A model generated the notes under the pieces. The model was not told where the DNA came from. It saw only the letters and a program-made list of their open reading frames with translations, and searched no databases. Both the position numbers and the translations under genes were made by a program. From Desulfosediminicola ganghwensis (GTDB lineage Bacteria; Desulfobacterota; Desulfobulbia; Desulfobulbales; Desulfocapsaceae), in assembly GCF_005116675.2 (NCBI RefSeq), contig NZ_CP050699.1, positions 4,955,001-5,019,000 of the forward strand: 64,000 nucleotides of DNA. The letters run 5' to 3'. Of the stretch, positions 27,414 through 35,614 are shown piece by piece. Position 1 is the first letter of the stretch, and each line of letters opens with the position of its first letter.

Positions 27414-27626
27414 CGACTACCTCCTAAAAGTTTAGTAGGTATCACCAGCCCGGATTACAGGACAGGACACTCAAGATGCAGGACAAAGCTCCTATTAGGT
27501 CACAAGCAATCGGCCCAGTGATGCATGGGGAACGCCAGGGCCAGCCGACAGGTCAACGCAAAGGCAATAGAGCCAATCCCAGCACGGGTCAGGCTAGCCT
27601 GACATTCAATACCACTATAACTGAGT
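27414..27626 (-). ncRNA. Non-coding left end of nested IS110, candidate bridge RNA
   Basis: 213 bases between the element end and the transposase start. It contains a perfect 16-base palindrome GTCAGGCTAGCCTGAC (27588-27603) near the outer end and further GC-rich stems. In IS110-group elements such as IS621 the non-coding left end encodes an ~180-base bridge RNA whose loops pair with donor and target DNA. The size and position fit; loop pairing with the target was not established here. Confidence 0.35.
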
Positions 27627-28304
27627 ATCCCAACAATTTCCCTTGCGACTCATGCTTTGAATATATCCATTCTGTGTTAGTACAGCCCTGAAACTGGAAC
27701 TTGCATACTGAATGCCACGATCACTATGGATCATCAAACCTGGTGCAGGCCTGCGCCTCATTATTGCTTTTTTAAGTGCATATATTGCAGATTTACTCTC
27801 CAGGGAATCGCTCAGATCCCAGCCAACAATCGCGCGAGAGAATAGATCAATAAACACTGTGAGATAATGCCATTTTGCACCGACCTTGATGTAGGTGATA
27901 TCGCTCACCCAGGCGGTGTTTGGAGCTGAAACTGAGAATTTACGATCGAGCAGATTCGACGCTACAGGTTGCTTATGTTTTGAATCGGTTGTTACTACGA
28001 ATTTCTTTGTTGTTTTGCACCTCAACCCCATTTCTTTCATTAATCGCGCAACGCGAGGCCGACTAACGCTGGAAAATTCACGCTCATCTCGCAAGTCAGC
28101 GGTAACAAGCGGGCTGCCGACCATGCCTTTATGAGCGCTAAAGATTTCCTTCACGCGCTCTTTAATCCGTATATTTTCTCGTTTTCGCGTGGAGATAGGG
28201 GCTTTCTCCCAACGATAGAAACCACTCGGGGTAACTTCTAAAGCCTGGCACATCTTCTTCACCGGAAATGCTGAGCGGTTCTTTTCAATGAATCTATATT
28301 TCAT
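27627..28304 (-). pseudogene. IS3 transposase orfB, 5' part
   Basis: Integrase catalytic domain of an IS3 orfB: HTH_21-like start (MCQALEVTPSGFYRWEKAP), then the DDE residues Asp in WVSDITYIKV and Asp in IHSDRGIQYAS, ending at GNCWD where the IS110 element enters. orfB lies in the -1 frame relative to orfA and overlaps its stop (ATGA). Confidence 0.9.
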
Positions 28305-28603
28305 TTCGGTGCTCTGCTGAAGATGGCCACAGCTTTTTTTAGGATATCTCGTTCCATCTCGGCATCCTTGAGCTTTTTCTCAAGGTCCCTGATTTTCTTT
28401 TCCTGCTCAGTCAGAGCCTCACGACCGTTCCCAGGGAAAGCTAGTTCTTCTTTGGCTCGAAACTCACGCCTCCACTTGTAGAGAAGGTCTTTAGAGATAC
28501 CGAGACTGTCGGCTACATCTTGCACTGACCTGCCGGGATCATCGGTCAGCTGAACTGCATTGCGCTTGAAATCTGGATCGTATCTTCTTCTTTGAACACT
28601 CAT
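28301..28603 (-). CDS. IS3 orfA, with A7 slippage site for OrfAB
   Basis: 100 residues: an HTH of the IS3 orfA type (RRRYDPDFKRNAVQL...SVQDVADSLGISKDLLYKWRR) and a leucine-zipper-like helix (EKKIRDLEKKLKDAEMERDI). Near its end the minus strand has CT-A7-G; a -1 shift there enters the orfB frame, which is open from that point, as expected for programmed production of the OrfAB transposase. Intact, but the element cannot make a full transposase because orfB is split. Confidence 0.9.
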   Translation of the reverse strand: MSVQRRRYDPDFKRNAVQLTDDPGRSVQDVADSLGISKDLLYKWRREFRAKEELAFPGNGREALTEQEKKIRDLEKKLKDAEMERDILKKAVAIFSRAPK

Positions 28604-28669
28604 ATCTTCCTCCTGCCAATCTCTTTAATATTGGCTTATCTGAGTGTCCACTCTTTTATAGCAGGATCA

Positions 28670-28708
28670 GCCTGGTTGATTGGCGCGCAGTACAGTTATC
28701 AGTTCTAA
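28670..28708 (+). pseudogene. fadL: fadL 3' end beyond the IS3 element
   Basis: After the GCC target duplication the sequence reads WLIGAQYSYQF and stops at 28708, the missing final beta-strand of the FadL barrel at 24900. The reading frame is conserved across the insertion, so precise excision would restore the gene. Confidence 0.88.
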
Positions 28709-28724
28709 GCGGTGTAATGAAAGG

Positions 28725-28766
28725 CCAGCAGACCTGAGAGGATACACCTCATACCCGGTCTGCTGG
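28725..28766 (+). terminator. Hairpin downstream of fadL
   Basis: CCAGCAGACC (28725-28734) pairs perfectly with GGTCTGCTGG (28757-28766), 16 bases after the original fadL stop. No T-tract follows. Probable transcript end of the unsplit fadL. Confidence 0.5.
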
Positions 28767-29046
28767 GCACTGCTTCACAATAGAAAAAAATTATTTTCTT
28801 CCCGCAGCCTGCGGAATATCAACCAGCATCCTGTTTTATATGACAGATTGATAACAGCAGCCTGGTTCTCATCTCATTTCCCCTCTAAACGACTCACCAA
28901 CGAAAGCTATAGACATTGATTTTACAGGCCAAATCTGAGACGATACTGTTACTCTTTGAAGTCAATTACCTTGGCTTAAATACGAGCACAGGATCATAAC
29001 GTTTCAGGGGTGTATCCATCCCCTGCCCACGGAGGAGGGAGCGACA

Positions 29047-29451
29047 ATGACCAGGCGGCTCAGAAAGCATTTTTTGTCGGCAACTCTGCTGGCACTCGTA
29101 ATGGTTTGCGGATGCGCCACCACGGAAGGCTATAAGGACGTGGTGAACGCCTGGGTGGGGCAGCCGGAACTGGAACTCACCCAAACCTGGGGACCGCCCC
29201 AACGAACCTACGAAACGGAAGAATCAAAATTTCTCGTTTACTATTTTCAACGGGATATATACTTTCCCGGCTCACCCACCACCTACCAGAACTATTTTGA
29301 TGAGAGCGGCACTGCCTTCCGCCAATCTTATGGTGGTGTACCGGACCGCACTCAAACCTATAGCTGCGAAACATTATTCGAGGTTATCGACGGGATTATA
29401 GTGTCGTGGAGTTTCCGGGGAAACGACTGTATTGCCGAGGAGCAGGAGTAG
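29047..29451 (+). CDS. Small lipoprotein, unknown function
   Basis: 134 residues. Lipoprotein signal with lipobox VCGC (Cys23). The mature part YKDVVNAWVGQPELELTQTW-GPPQRTYE is a pattern I have seen in several proteobacterial lipoproteins of about this size (W-x-G-x-x-x-x-x-L-x-x-x-WG-P-P), resembling the start of SmpA/OmlA-like folds, but I cannot name a family. Two further Cys (CETLFEV, NDCIAEE) may pair. Start supported by GGAGGAGGG. It is convergent with the thi operon. Confidence 0.75.
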   Translation: MTRRLRKHFLSATLLALVMVCGCATTEGYKDVVNAWVGQPELELTQTWGPPQRTYETEESKFLVYYFQRDIYFPGSPTTYQNYFDESGTAFRQSYGGVPDRTQTYSCETLFEVIDGIIVSWSFRGNDCIAEEQE

Positions 29452-29512
29452 TCACGATATTTCGAAAGCAATCAATCCGCAATTATTTGAATTAATAGAG
29501 TTAAGAGACCAA

Positions 29513-30259
29513 TCAAACCAGTAGATTCTCGCCCCAGTTCTCCTGCCTGGCTATTGTGACTTTCTGAAACATATTGGTCAGTAAATCGATAAGCATTAAC
29601 TCTCCTGAAAGCGGAGTACCCACACCAGTAATAAGCTTGATCGTTTCTGAACCCTGCAAGTTGGCAACAATTCCCGGCAACACCCCCATCACCCCTTGCG
29701 GCTGGGTTGCATTTTTTACCAACTCGCTATACGGGTACAGGCAGCGATACGAAGGCCCCCCCTGGAAATTAAAGACGCTTACCTGACCACTATACTCACG
29801 GATAGCACCATAAACATACACTTTGCCGAGCCTGACACAGGCATCATTTATCAGATACCTGGTGAAGAGATTGTCACAGCCGTCCACTATAATATTGTAA
29901 TCTTGAACTAACTCCAGAGCGTTCTCTTCGAGGAGTCTGCATTCATTCGCCCTGATGGTGATATGCGGATTGAGTGCCTGCAGCTTTTCTCTGGCAACGT
30001 TCACCTTGGAGTGGCCGACATCTTCTGACGAATAGAGTACCTGCCGTTGCAGGTTCGAGACTGAGACCAGATCATCGTCTACCAGCCCGAGCGTGCCAAC
30101 CCCTGCCGCTGCCAGGTATAGAGACAGCGGCGAACCGAGGCCCCCTACTCCCACAATGAGCACCCTGGCCTTTTTCAACTTCTGCTGACCGGCTTCACCG
30201 ACGCCATCCAGGATAATATGACGGGCATATCTCTCTTTTTCCTGCTCCGACAATATCAT
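29513..30259 (-). CDS. thiF: ThiF-like adenylyltransferase lacking key cysteines
   Basis: Adenylates the ThiS C-terminus in thiazole synthesis. 248 residues: E1-like fold with GVGGLGSP (37-44), DDDLVSVSNLQRQ (61-73), SKVNVAREKL and IVDGCDNLFTRYLIND. However, the usual zinc site is absent: P-C-YRC is PSYRC and the second C-x2-C near the C-terminus is missing, and the NC-A/x-x-GV cysteine that forms the acyl persulfide is replaced (KNATQPQGV). It could act as an adenylase only. Last gene of the thi operon; its ATG overlaps the thiH stop by four bases. Confidence 0.88.
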   Translation of the reverse strand: MILSEQEKERYARHIILDGVGEAGQQKLKKARVLIVGVGGLGSPLSLYLAAAGVGTLGLVDDDLVSVSNLQRQVLYSSEDVGHSKVNVAREKLQALNPHITIRANECRLLEENALELVQDYNIIVDGCDNLFTRYLINDACVRLGKVYVYGAIREYSGQVSVFNFQGGPSYRCLYPYSELVKNATQPQGVMGVLPGIVANLQGSETIKLITGVGTPLSGELMLIDLLTNMFQKVTIARQENWGENLLV

Positions 30260-31386
30260 TCCTTCTCCTCTGCACCAGCTGTCATTATGCTATCCCAATC
30301 TTTCCAGACCGGCTCATACCCCTGGGCTCGAATCATCTCTGCGACCTCTGCCGGGCTCCTGTCATCATCTATGGTAAACTGCTCCAGCTCACCGCCGGGA
30401 TTGGCATAACCACCGGGCTCGGTGCTCGAACCCGCACTGAATGAGGTAGCCCCCAGCCGAACCACATTATCACGAAACCTTCTTCCCTCACGGGTGGAAA
30501 TAGATATTTCCATCTCAGGGGCAAAGAGCCGGTATGCACAGATCAACTGGACCATCTGCCTGTCATTGATAGGATGATTTGCTTCGTAACCGCCAGCATG
30601 CGGCTGCAACCGGGGCAGGGAAATAGAGTACCGGGTTCGCCAGTACGTCTTCTCCAGATAATGTAGATGCATGGCTGTAAAAAAGGAATCGGTGCGCCAA
30701 TCCTCCAGCCCGAGAAGACAGGCCAAACCAATTTTGTGAATCCTGGCCCTGCCGAGCCTGTCGGGAGTTTCCAGCCTGTAACGAAAGTCCGCCTTACTGC
30801 CGAAAGGGTGATATTCGCCGTATTTTTCCCGGTTGTATGTCTCCTGGTAGATACAGACAAAATTCAGACCTGCTGCTGCCAGCTTTTCATATTCGTGCTG
30901 CTGAAGCGGCTGCACTTCAATTGCCAACTGGGAAAAATCATCACCAATTTCCCTGAGCACTTTAAGAAAATAATCGGCGTCCGCAACCTGGGGCGCCTCG
31001 CCACTGACCAGCAGAATATGGGAATATCCAAGCTTCTTTATCGCCTCGATTTCCTGTCTTATTTCCTCCATATTCAATTTCTTTCTACCTATGGCGGTCT
31101 TGCAATTGAAACCACAGTAGACACAACCGTTAGTACAGTAGTTGGAAAGATAGAGCGGAATATAGAGCTGGATGGTTTTACCAAATCTTTTCTGGGTAAG
31201 CTGCATCGAGCGCTGGGCCATCTCTTCGAGAAATGGCGCAGCCGCAGGGGAGATCAGAGCCTTAAAATCATCAAGCCCAAGACGTTCTTTGGCCAGGGCT
31301 CCCCGCACATCACTTTCCGTTTTAGCAACAATTGAATCGCTGGTTGCCTGCCAGTCATGGCGGATTAATTCATCATAAAAACTCAT
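30256..31386 (-). CDS. thiH: 2-iminoacetate synthase ThiH
   Basis: Radical SAM tyrosine lyase that makes dehydroglycine for the thiazole ring, the oxygen-independent route used by anaerobes instead of glycine oxidase ThiO. 376 residues; the cluster motif C-x3-C-x2-C is at residues 84-91 (YCTNGCVYCGF), followed by GYSHILLVSGEAPQ and the late SISTREGRRFRD. Starts 9 bases after the thiG stop; overlaps thiF. Confidence 0.95.
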   Translation of the reverse strand: MSFYDELIRHDWQATSDSIVAKTESDVRGALAKERLGLDDFKALISPAAAPFLEEMAQRSMQLTQKRFGKTIQLYIPLYLSNYCTNGCVYCGFNCKTAIGRKKLNMEEIRQEIEAIKKLGYSHILLVSGEAPQVADADYFLKVLREIGDDFSQLAIEVQPLQQHEYEKLAAAGLNFVCIYQETYNREKYGEYHPFGSKADFRYRLETPDRLGRARIHKIGLACLLGLEDWRTDSFFTAMHLHYLEKTYWRTRYSISLPRLQPHAGGYEANHPINDRQMVQLICAYRLFAPEMEISISTREGRRFRDNVVRLGATSFSAGSSTEPGGYANPGGELEQFTIDDDRSPAEVAEMIRAQGYEPVWKDWDSIMTAGAEEKE

Positions 31387-31395
31387 AACACCCCC

Positions 31396-32175
31396 TTACT
31401 CATTATCAAGAAAGGCAGTTAAGGGGCTGCTCGCCTCGGCATTGTCGCGTACCTCTGCCAGTCTCGCTTCATATGCCATACGACCGGCTTCAACCGCCAT
31501 TTTAAAAGCTTGTCCCATCTGCACCGGGTTAAGTGAAACGGCAATTGCGGTATTGACCAATACAGCATCGGCACCAAGCTCCATTGCATACGCGGCATGG
31601 GATGGAGCCCCTATTCCCGCATCAACCACAACCGGCACCTGTGATTGCTCGATAATGATTTTCAACATCTCTGCAGTCTGGATACCTTTATTGGTGCCAA
31701 TTGGTGCTCCTAGGGGCATAACAGTTGCCGCCCCGGCCTCTTCCAGCCTCTTGCAGAGAACAGGATCTGCCTGGATATATGGCATAACGATGAACCCCTG
31801 TTTTACCAACTCCTCGGTAGCCAGAAGCGTCTCAACCGGATCAGGCAGCAGGTATTTAGGGTCGGGGTGAATTTCTAGTTTCAGCCAATTGGTACCAAGT
31901 GCCTCTCTCGCCATCTGGGCCACAAAAACAGCCTCCCTGGCATTACGCACGCCAGAAGTATTTGGCAGCAACTGAAGCCTCGGATGATCGAGATGACGCA
32001 AAATATCATCATTGTTATCTGCCAGATCGACACGCTTCAGCGCCACCGTCACCAACTCACTCTCCGACGCGATGATGGCATTGCGCATCAGATTGTTTGA
32101 AGCGAATTTGCCGGTTCCCGTAAAAAGACGAGACTCAAATGTGCAATCTGCTATTTTCAAAGAACTTCCACTCAC
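31396..32175 (-). CDS. thiG: Thiazole synthase ThiG
   Basis: Joins 1-deoxyxylulose-5-phosphate, dehydroglycine and ThiS thiocarboxylate into the thiazole phosphate. 259 residues from GTG 32175, chosen because AGGAG lies seven bases before it; an upstream ATG at 32205 lacks a site. Signatures: [14 protein letters not shown], the Schiff-base Lys in [23 protein letters not shown] and [31 protein letters not shown]. Confidence 0.96.
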   Translation of the reverse strand: MSGSSLKIADCTFESRLFTGTGKFASNNLMRNAIIASESELVTVALKRVDLADNNDDILRHLDHPRLQLLPNTSGVRNAREAVFVAQMAREALGTNWLKLEIHPDPKYLLPDPVETLLATEELVKQGFIVMPYIQADPVLCKRLEEAGAATVMPLGAPIGTNKGIQTAEMLKIIIEQSQVPVVVDAGIGAPSHAAYAMELGADAVLVNTAIAVSLNPVQMGQAFKMAVEAGRMAYEARLAEVRDNAEASSPLTAFLDNE

Positions 32176-32254
32176 GATTCTTCTCCTGAGATATAGAGTA
32201 ACCACGCATAATACGCATATATGATTTTGGGATTACAAAAAATGCTGCGTAAAC

Positions 32255-32881
32255 TTATGAAACCTGTTGCCTGATGGCAGCTATCCTGCTCTGGGGATTT
32301 TCGGCATCAAGAATGAGTGATGAAATGGCAACACCATGGACACCTGAAGAAATAAGCGGTGCGATATCTTCAACCGCAATTCCGCCAATGGCGACAATTG
32401 GAGTTGTAATCCCCCGCCGCCGGCATTCCTGCATTATGGTCCGATACCCCTCAAGCCCAAGAGTCGGGCTCAGATTCTTTTTGGTTGAGGTAAATCGATA
32501 CGGCCCGAGCCCGATATAATCGACGCCTTGCTTGTGTCTCAGCTCAATATCTGCAAAAGTATTGCATGTCCCGCCAATGATCGCCGAGCTACCGAGCAAA
32601 TCCCTGGCCATTTGAGGCTCACCATCATCCAGGCCGAGATGAACGCCGTCGGCACCAAGTTCCGCAGCCAGCTCAATGTCGTCGTTGACCATAAATGTTG
32701 CCTTGAAACTCCGGCAAATCTCGGCCACCTCCTTACCTACTGAAAGCTTCTCATCCCGATCGGCATCTTTAAAACGAAACTGCAACCAATCTATCCCTGC
32801 GCGACAAACGACCTCCGCTTGCTCCACAAGACTGGAATCAGGGCGTGGGTCTGTAATAAACTGAATTTTTCCAGCAATCAT
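32255..32881 (-). CDS. thiE: Thiamine-phosphate synthase ThiE
   Basis: Couples HMP-PP and thiazole phosphate. 208 residues with WLQFRFKD (QxR/K), MVNDDIELAAELGADGVHLG, GGTCNTFADI (the family's GxS/TxH region, altered), YIGLGPYRFTSTKKNLSP and IVAIGGIAVED. A second ThiE-like protein is encoded just upstream. Confidence 0.93.
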   Translation of the reverse strand: MIAGKIQFITDPRPDSSLVEQAEVVCRAGIDWLQFRFKDADRDEKLSVGKEVAEICRSFKATFMVNDDIELAAELGADGVHLGLDDGEPQMARDLLGSSAIIGGTCNTFADIELRHKQGVDYIGLGPYRFTSTKKNLSPTLGLEGYRTIMQECRRRGITTPIVAIGGIAVEDIAPLISSGVHGVAISSLILDAENPQSRIAAIRQQVS

Positions 32882-32945
32882 AATAATTCTATTTTTATAA
32901 GAAATTTAAGGTACTCTAATCATAGCGACCAGACAGAATCGTGGC

Positions 32946-33539
32946 TCAGATTCGGTCGGCAATCTTCTGCAAATTTCGAAAAGCACTTACCCGCTCGACC
33001 ACTCCTTCATGCTGCCAGATAGTGCCAAGAGCGGCAGCACCCCAGCAAATACTGGAGGAAAGTTCAGGAAGCTTTTGTGCAGTTATACCCCCCAGGGCAA
33101 CCAGTCTTCTGCCGGAACTGTTCGTACAGTTGTGCAGTTCATCAACAGAAACTGCCGACAAATACCCCTGCTTGGACACCGAATCAAAAACCGGGCTGAT
33201 AAAGAGATATTCATAGATACCGGCCAAACACTCGACTTCTTCTATGGAATGGCAGGACCTGCTGCGACTGTAAGCAGGCGTGGTGCTACACGGATGAATC
33301 GATCTGGAGGGAAGATGAGCTCCGCGAAGCTGGTATTTTTCCAACAAATCATAATTGGAATGGATCATTATCCTGGGGTGGTGAGCCGGATCAATCCCAT
33401 CCAGCAACTCAGCCATCTGAAGATTACTCCACCCAGGTTTACGCAGGTGTAAAATCTCAAGACCTGCTGAAAATAATGCGTTAATTGTCTCTGTCTCCGC
33501 ACCATCAAAACCGGGAGTGGAAATAACCAGCAGTTTCAT
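32946..33539 (-). CDS. Second ThiE/TenI-like protein
   Basis: 197 residues from ATG 33539, one base after the thiS stop, so translation is probably coupled. ThiE/TenI fold: LEILHLRKPGW, RIMIHSNYDLLEKYQLRGAHL, YLFISPVFDSVSKQGYLSAV and LVALGGITAQKLPEL. Pyrophosphate-binding residues are less complete than in the ThiE encoded downstream (the QxRxK motif is HLRK), so it may be a thiazole tautomerase (TenI) or a regulator-like paralogue. The pair of ThiE-like proteins is consistent with one synthase and one tautomerase. Confidence 0.85.
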   Translation of the reverse strand: MKLLVISTPGFDGAETETINALFSAGLEILHLRKPGWSNLQMAELLDGIDPAHHPRIMIHSNYDLLEKYQLRGAHLPSRSIHPCSTTPAYSRSRSCHSIEEVECLAGIYEYLFISPVFDSVSKQGYLSAVSVDELHNCTNSSGRRLVALGGITAQKLPELSSSICWGAAALGTIWQHEGVVERVSAFRNLQKIADRI

Positions 33540-33540
33540 C

Positions 33541-33741
33541 TCAGCCCCCCTGAGTCGCCATAACAAGCATTACCACATCGCCGTCAGACAGCACATGGAC
33601 TGGCCAATTATTCTTGGGGATAACTGCATAGTTGACGGCTACAGCGAGACCTTCTTCCGTCATATTCAGCAAATGCAGAGCATCCTTTACGGTGGCCTCT
33701 TCGGCCAGCGCATACTTCTGATCATTAATTACAACGTGCAT
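33541..33741 (-). CDS. thiS: Sulfur carrier protein ThiS
   Basis: 66-residue ubiquitin-like protein ending in the required Gly-Gly (MATQGG), which is adenylated by ThiF and converted to a thiocarboxylate. Internal signature VAVNYAVIPKNNW and DGDVVMLVMATQ. First gene of the operon, about 120 bases after the TPP riboswitch. Confidence 0.93.
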   Translation of the reverse strand: MHVVINDQKYALAEEATVKDALHLLNMTEEGLAVAVNYAVIPKNNWPVHVLSDGDVVMLVMATQGG

Positions 33742-33858
33742 GATTTACTCTTATTCATTGTGCTGAATGTTAATAGCTTACAAACTTTGCCGCAAAAGGC
33801 GAAAAACAGAGACCAACACAATTCAAATCGAGGGGGGGGGAGGAGGTGGAGAAAAACA

Positions 33859-33932
33859 ATGATTCCCTACGCCGGCATTACCCGGATCAGGTTAAGGGTA
33901 TAATCTCAGCTCGTAATCCACGGGCACCCCTG
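33859..33932 (-). promoter_or_regulatory. TPP riboswitch (THI element)
   Basis: On the minus strand: GGGGTGCCC, then GCTGAGATTATACCC, then ACCTGATCCGGGTAATGCC and GCGTAGGGAA. These are the conserved CUGAGA and ACCUGAUCUGG-UAAUGCCAGCGUAGGGAA blocks of the aptamer. It precedes thiS and should turn the operon off when TPP is plentiful. An unusual G9 run (C9 in the transcript; 33832-33840) lies in the expression platform; a terminator is not obvious, so control may be at translation. Confidence 0.95.
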
Positions 33933-34066
33933 TTCTTTGAAATGTAGCTTGTTTATTACTGTATAGAGCAAAAGAAAGCTCGAAAAAAACTGACACAAAT
34001 TGATGAGCGAAATTGGACTGGCTTACAATTATTTGTTTCAACAAACTTAAAATTTTAACCCAAAAT

Positions 34067-34092
34067 GGGCCATGGATATGGATCCATGGCCC
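34067..34092. repeat. 11-bp perfect palindromic hairpin
   Basis: GGGCCATGGAT and its complement surround a four-base loop. It lies between the TPP riboswitch and the GlsB-like gene, upstream of the thi promoter region. Role unclear: second terminator, operator or cruciform. Confidence 0.7.
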
Positions 34093-34151
34093 CTCCAACT
34101 CTCTCTGAATTGTAACGCATAAAATTTTCTAAATTATAACTACAAAGAAAA

Positions 34152-34187
34152 ACAGGCCCTTTATCATAACATTGATTAAGAGCCTGT
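34152..34187 (-). terminator. Intrinsic terminator of the GlsB-like gene
   Basis: ACAGGC/GCCTGT, CTT/AAG and ATCA/TGAT pair in register with two single mismatches, 13 pairs in all. On the minus strand the hairpin is followed by TTTTTCTTTG, as expected for termination of the gene at 34297. Confidence 0.75.
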
Positions 34188-34296
34188 ATATACATCAAAA
34201 TGTTTTCTGATTACCCCTGAGAACCAGCAACCACTGGCCGGGAGTGAGGCGTGGGGCATCACATTGATGTGTGAATGAACCGGCAACTACGACAAG

Positions 34297-34545
34297 CTAT
34301 TTTTTTATCATTCGATACCCTAAAAGTAATAAAACGGCACCACCAGTAGCTATGAGCAAGCTGGAGAAGTTGAAACCGGTTACGGTGCCGAAGCCAAGCC
34401 TGGTTGAAATGAAGCCACCCACAAAGGCACCTACAATTCCGATAATAATTGTTACGATAAAGCCACCGGGATCAGCCCCCGGCATAATAAATTTCGCTAA
34501 CAAGCCCACAACCAGGCCAAGGAAAACCCAAGAGAGAATACCCAT
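34297..34545 (-). CDS. GlsB/YeaQ/YmgE family membrane protein
   Basis: 82 residues from ATG 34545 (GGAGG seven bases before). Three hydrophobic helices with the family's Gly-rich pattern: LVVGLLAKFIMPG, GFIVTIIIGIVGAFVGGFI and LLIATGGAVLLLLGYRMI. Members are transglycosylase-associated stress proteins of the inner membrane of unclear biochemistry. Monocistronic with its own terminator. Confidence 0.88.
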   Translation of the reverse strand: MGILSWVFLGLVVGLLAKFIMPGADPGGFIVTIIIGIVGAFVGGFISTRLGFGTVTGFNFSSLLIATGGAVLLLLGYRMIKK

Positions 34546-35614
34546 ATCCTGCCTCCATAATTTAGCACCACTTTCATTTGAAATGACTTCTCGAAATAGA
34601 TGTAGAGGACTCACGTCTCGACAAGTCCCATCTTGCTATTATCACGAAAGAGCAAAAGCTTGCCCACATAGCCTAACATTAAAAACGCTTTCACTCATGT
34701 CCAGCAGGCATTTGTCATACCCCAGTGGCAGAATCGGCCAGTGCACATTTGATAAAACACTGCAATTCCCTGCCACCAGCCTATATCGAGAAATAATACT
34801 ATGAGATTGCTATATTACATAACCTAGAGCCACTCCGGAGGAGGAGTAACACCGGTAATGATGCAGTAAAGAAAAATTATTTCAACGGGCCTTTTTTACC
34901 GAGTCATGTCTTCAATTGCCAGAAACCAGCTTTGGCTCCGGGTGTCTCACACTTCGAATCTGACGGTATGACACCAATGGGCCCAATTTCGATTATCCAG
35001 AGCCTTTCTAATAATAGACCCTTAATACATGCCACGAACCACACCACATTTTCGACCTGTCGTGCGATACCTCTCTTGATATTTTTCAGATTAGCTCTGA
35101 AGCTCAGCAAAAGCTGGTCAGGAGTTAGGCGTGAGATGGCAGGCGATTACACCGTGAACATTGAATTCAATCTGTTCTTCACTTCATACGCTGAATGTTA
35201 CATCGTAAAATCGTTGCAACCAAAGATGGCGGTGATGTAGTCCTTCCTCCCCCCCTTTCATCTCCCATCACAAATCGTAATCTGAGGTTCAATCGCAATA
35301 TAATTTTTTTTTAAAATTTTTCCGTCACTTACACAACCATCAAACCACCTGCAATTCGAGGCAATTCAAGCGATAGTTGCCTAACAACTTAAATCCGTTT
35401 AACAAGTAGGCCGTATTTTACATTGACACTACATCAATTTGTTATAAATATAACTACACCTAACTATTATCAAGAGCATCTACGACTATTTACACGAACT
35501 ACAATATAAAGAGAGCATTATCCGCCAAAACCTCCATTGCTCTTGCACCCCCAAAGACCTTAAAAGGACCGTGGAAAATAGAAACACCCAAATAAAACAG
35601 AGGGAGAATATGAA
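34546..35614. other. 1.07-kb spacer, promoter region of the surface lipoprotein gene
   Basis: No gene recognised. From about 35280 the sequence is AT-rich. TTGACA at 35423-35428 followed by AT-rich hexamers (TATAAA region) about 15 bases later is a possible promoter, giving a ~165-base leader. A run CCTCCCCCCC lies at about 35246. Confidence 0.4.

Larger units (their letters stand above)
26343..27626 (-). mobile_element. IS110-family element inserted in IS3 orfB
   Basis: Its limits are set by the host: joining 26342 to 27627 restores the IS3 orfB motif WDNAVAE with no extra or missing base. The element is 1284 bp (ends ambiguous by one base), has no terminal inverted repeats and made no visible duplication, as expected for IS110. 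It contains one transposase gene and a 213-base non-coding left end. Confidence 0.88.
26109..28669 (-). mobile_element. IS3-family element in fadL, itself carrying an IS110 insertion
   Basis: Ends begin TGATCTTGC (26109, plus) and TGATCCTGC (28669, minus); the first 30 bases match at 21 positions. The element is flanked by GCC direct repeats (26106-26108 and 28670-28672), a 3-bp target duplication usual for IS3. Without the nested IS110 (1284 bp) it is about 1277 bp. It carries orfA and an interrupted orfB on the minus strand. Confidence 0.9.
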
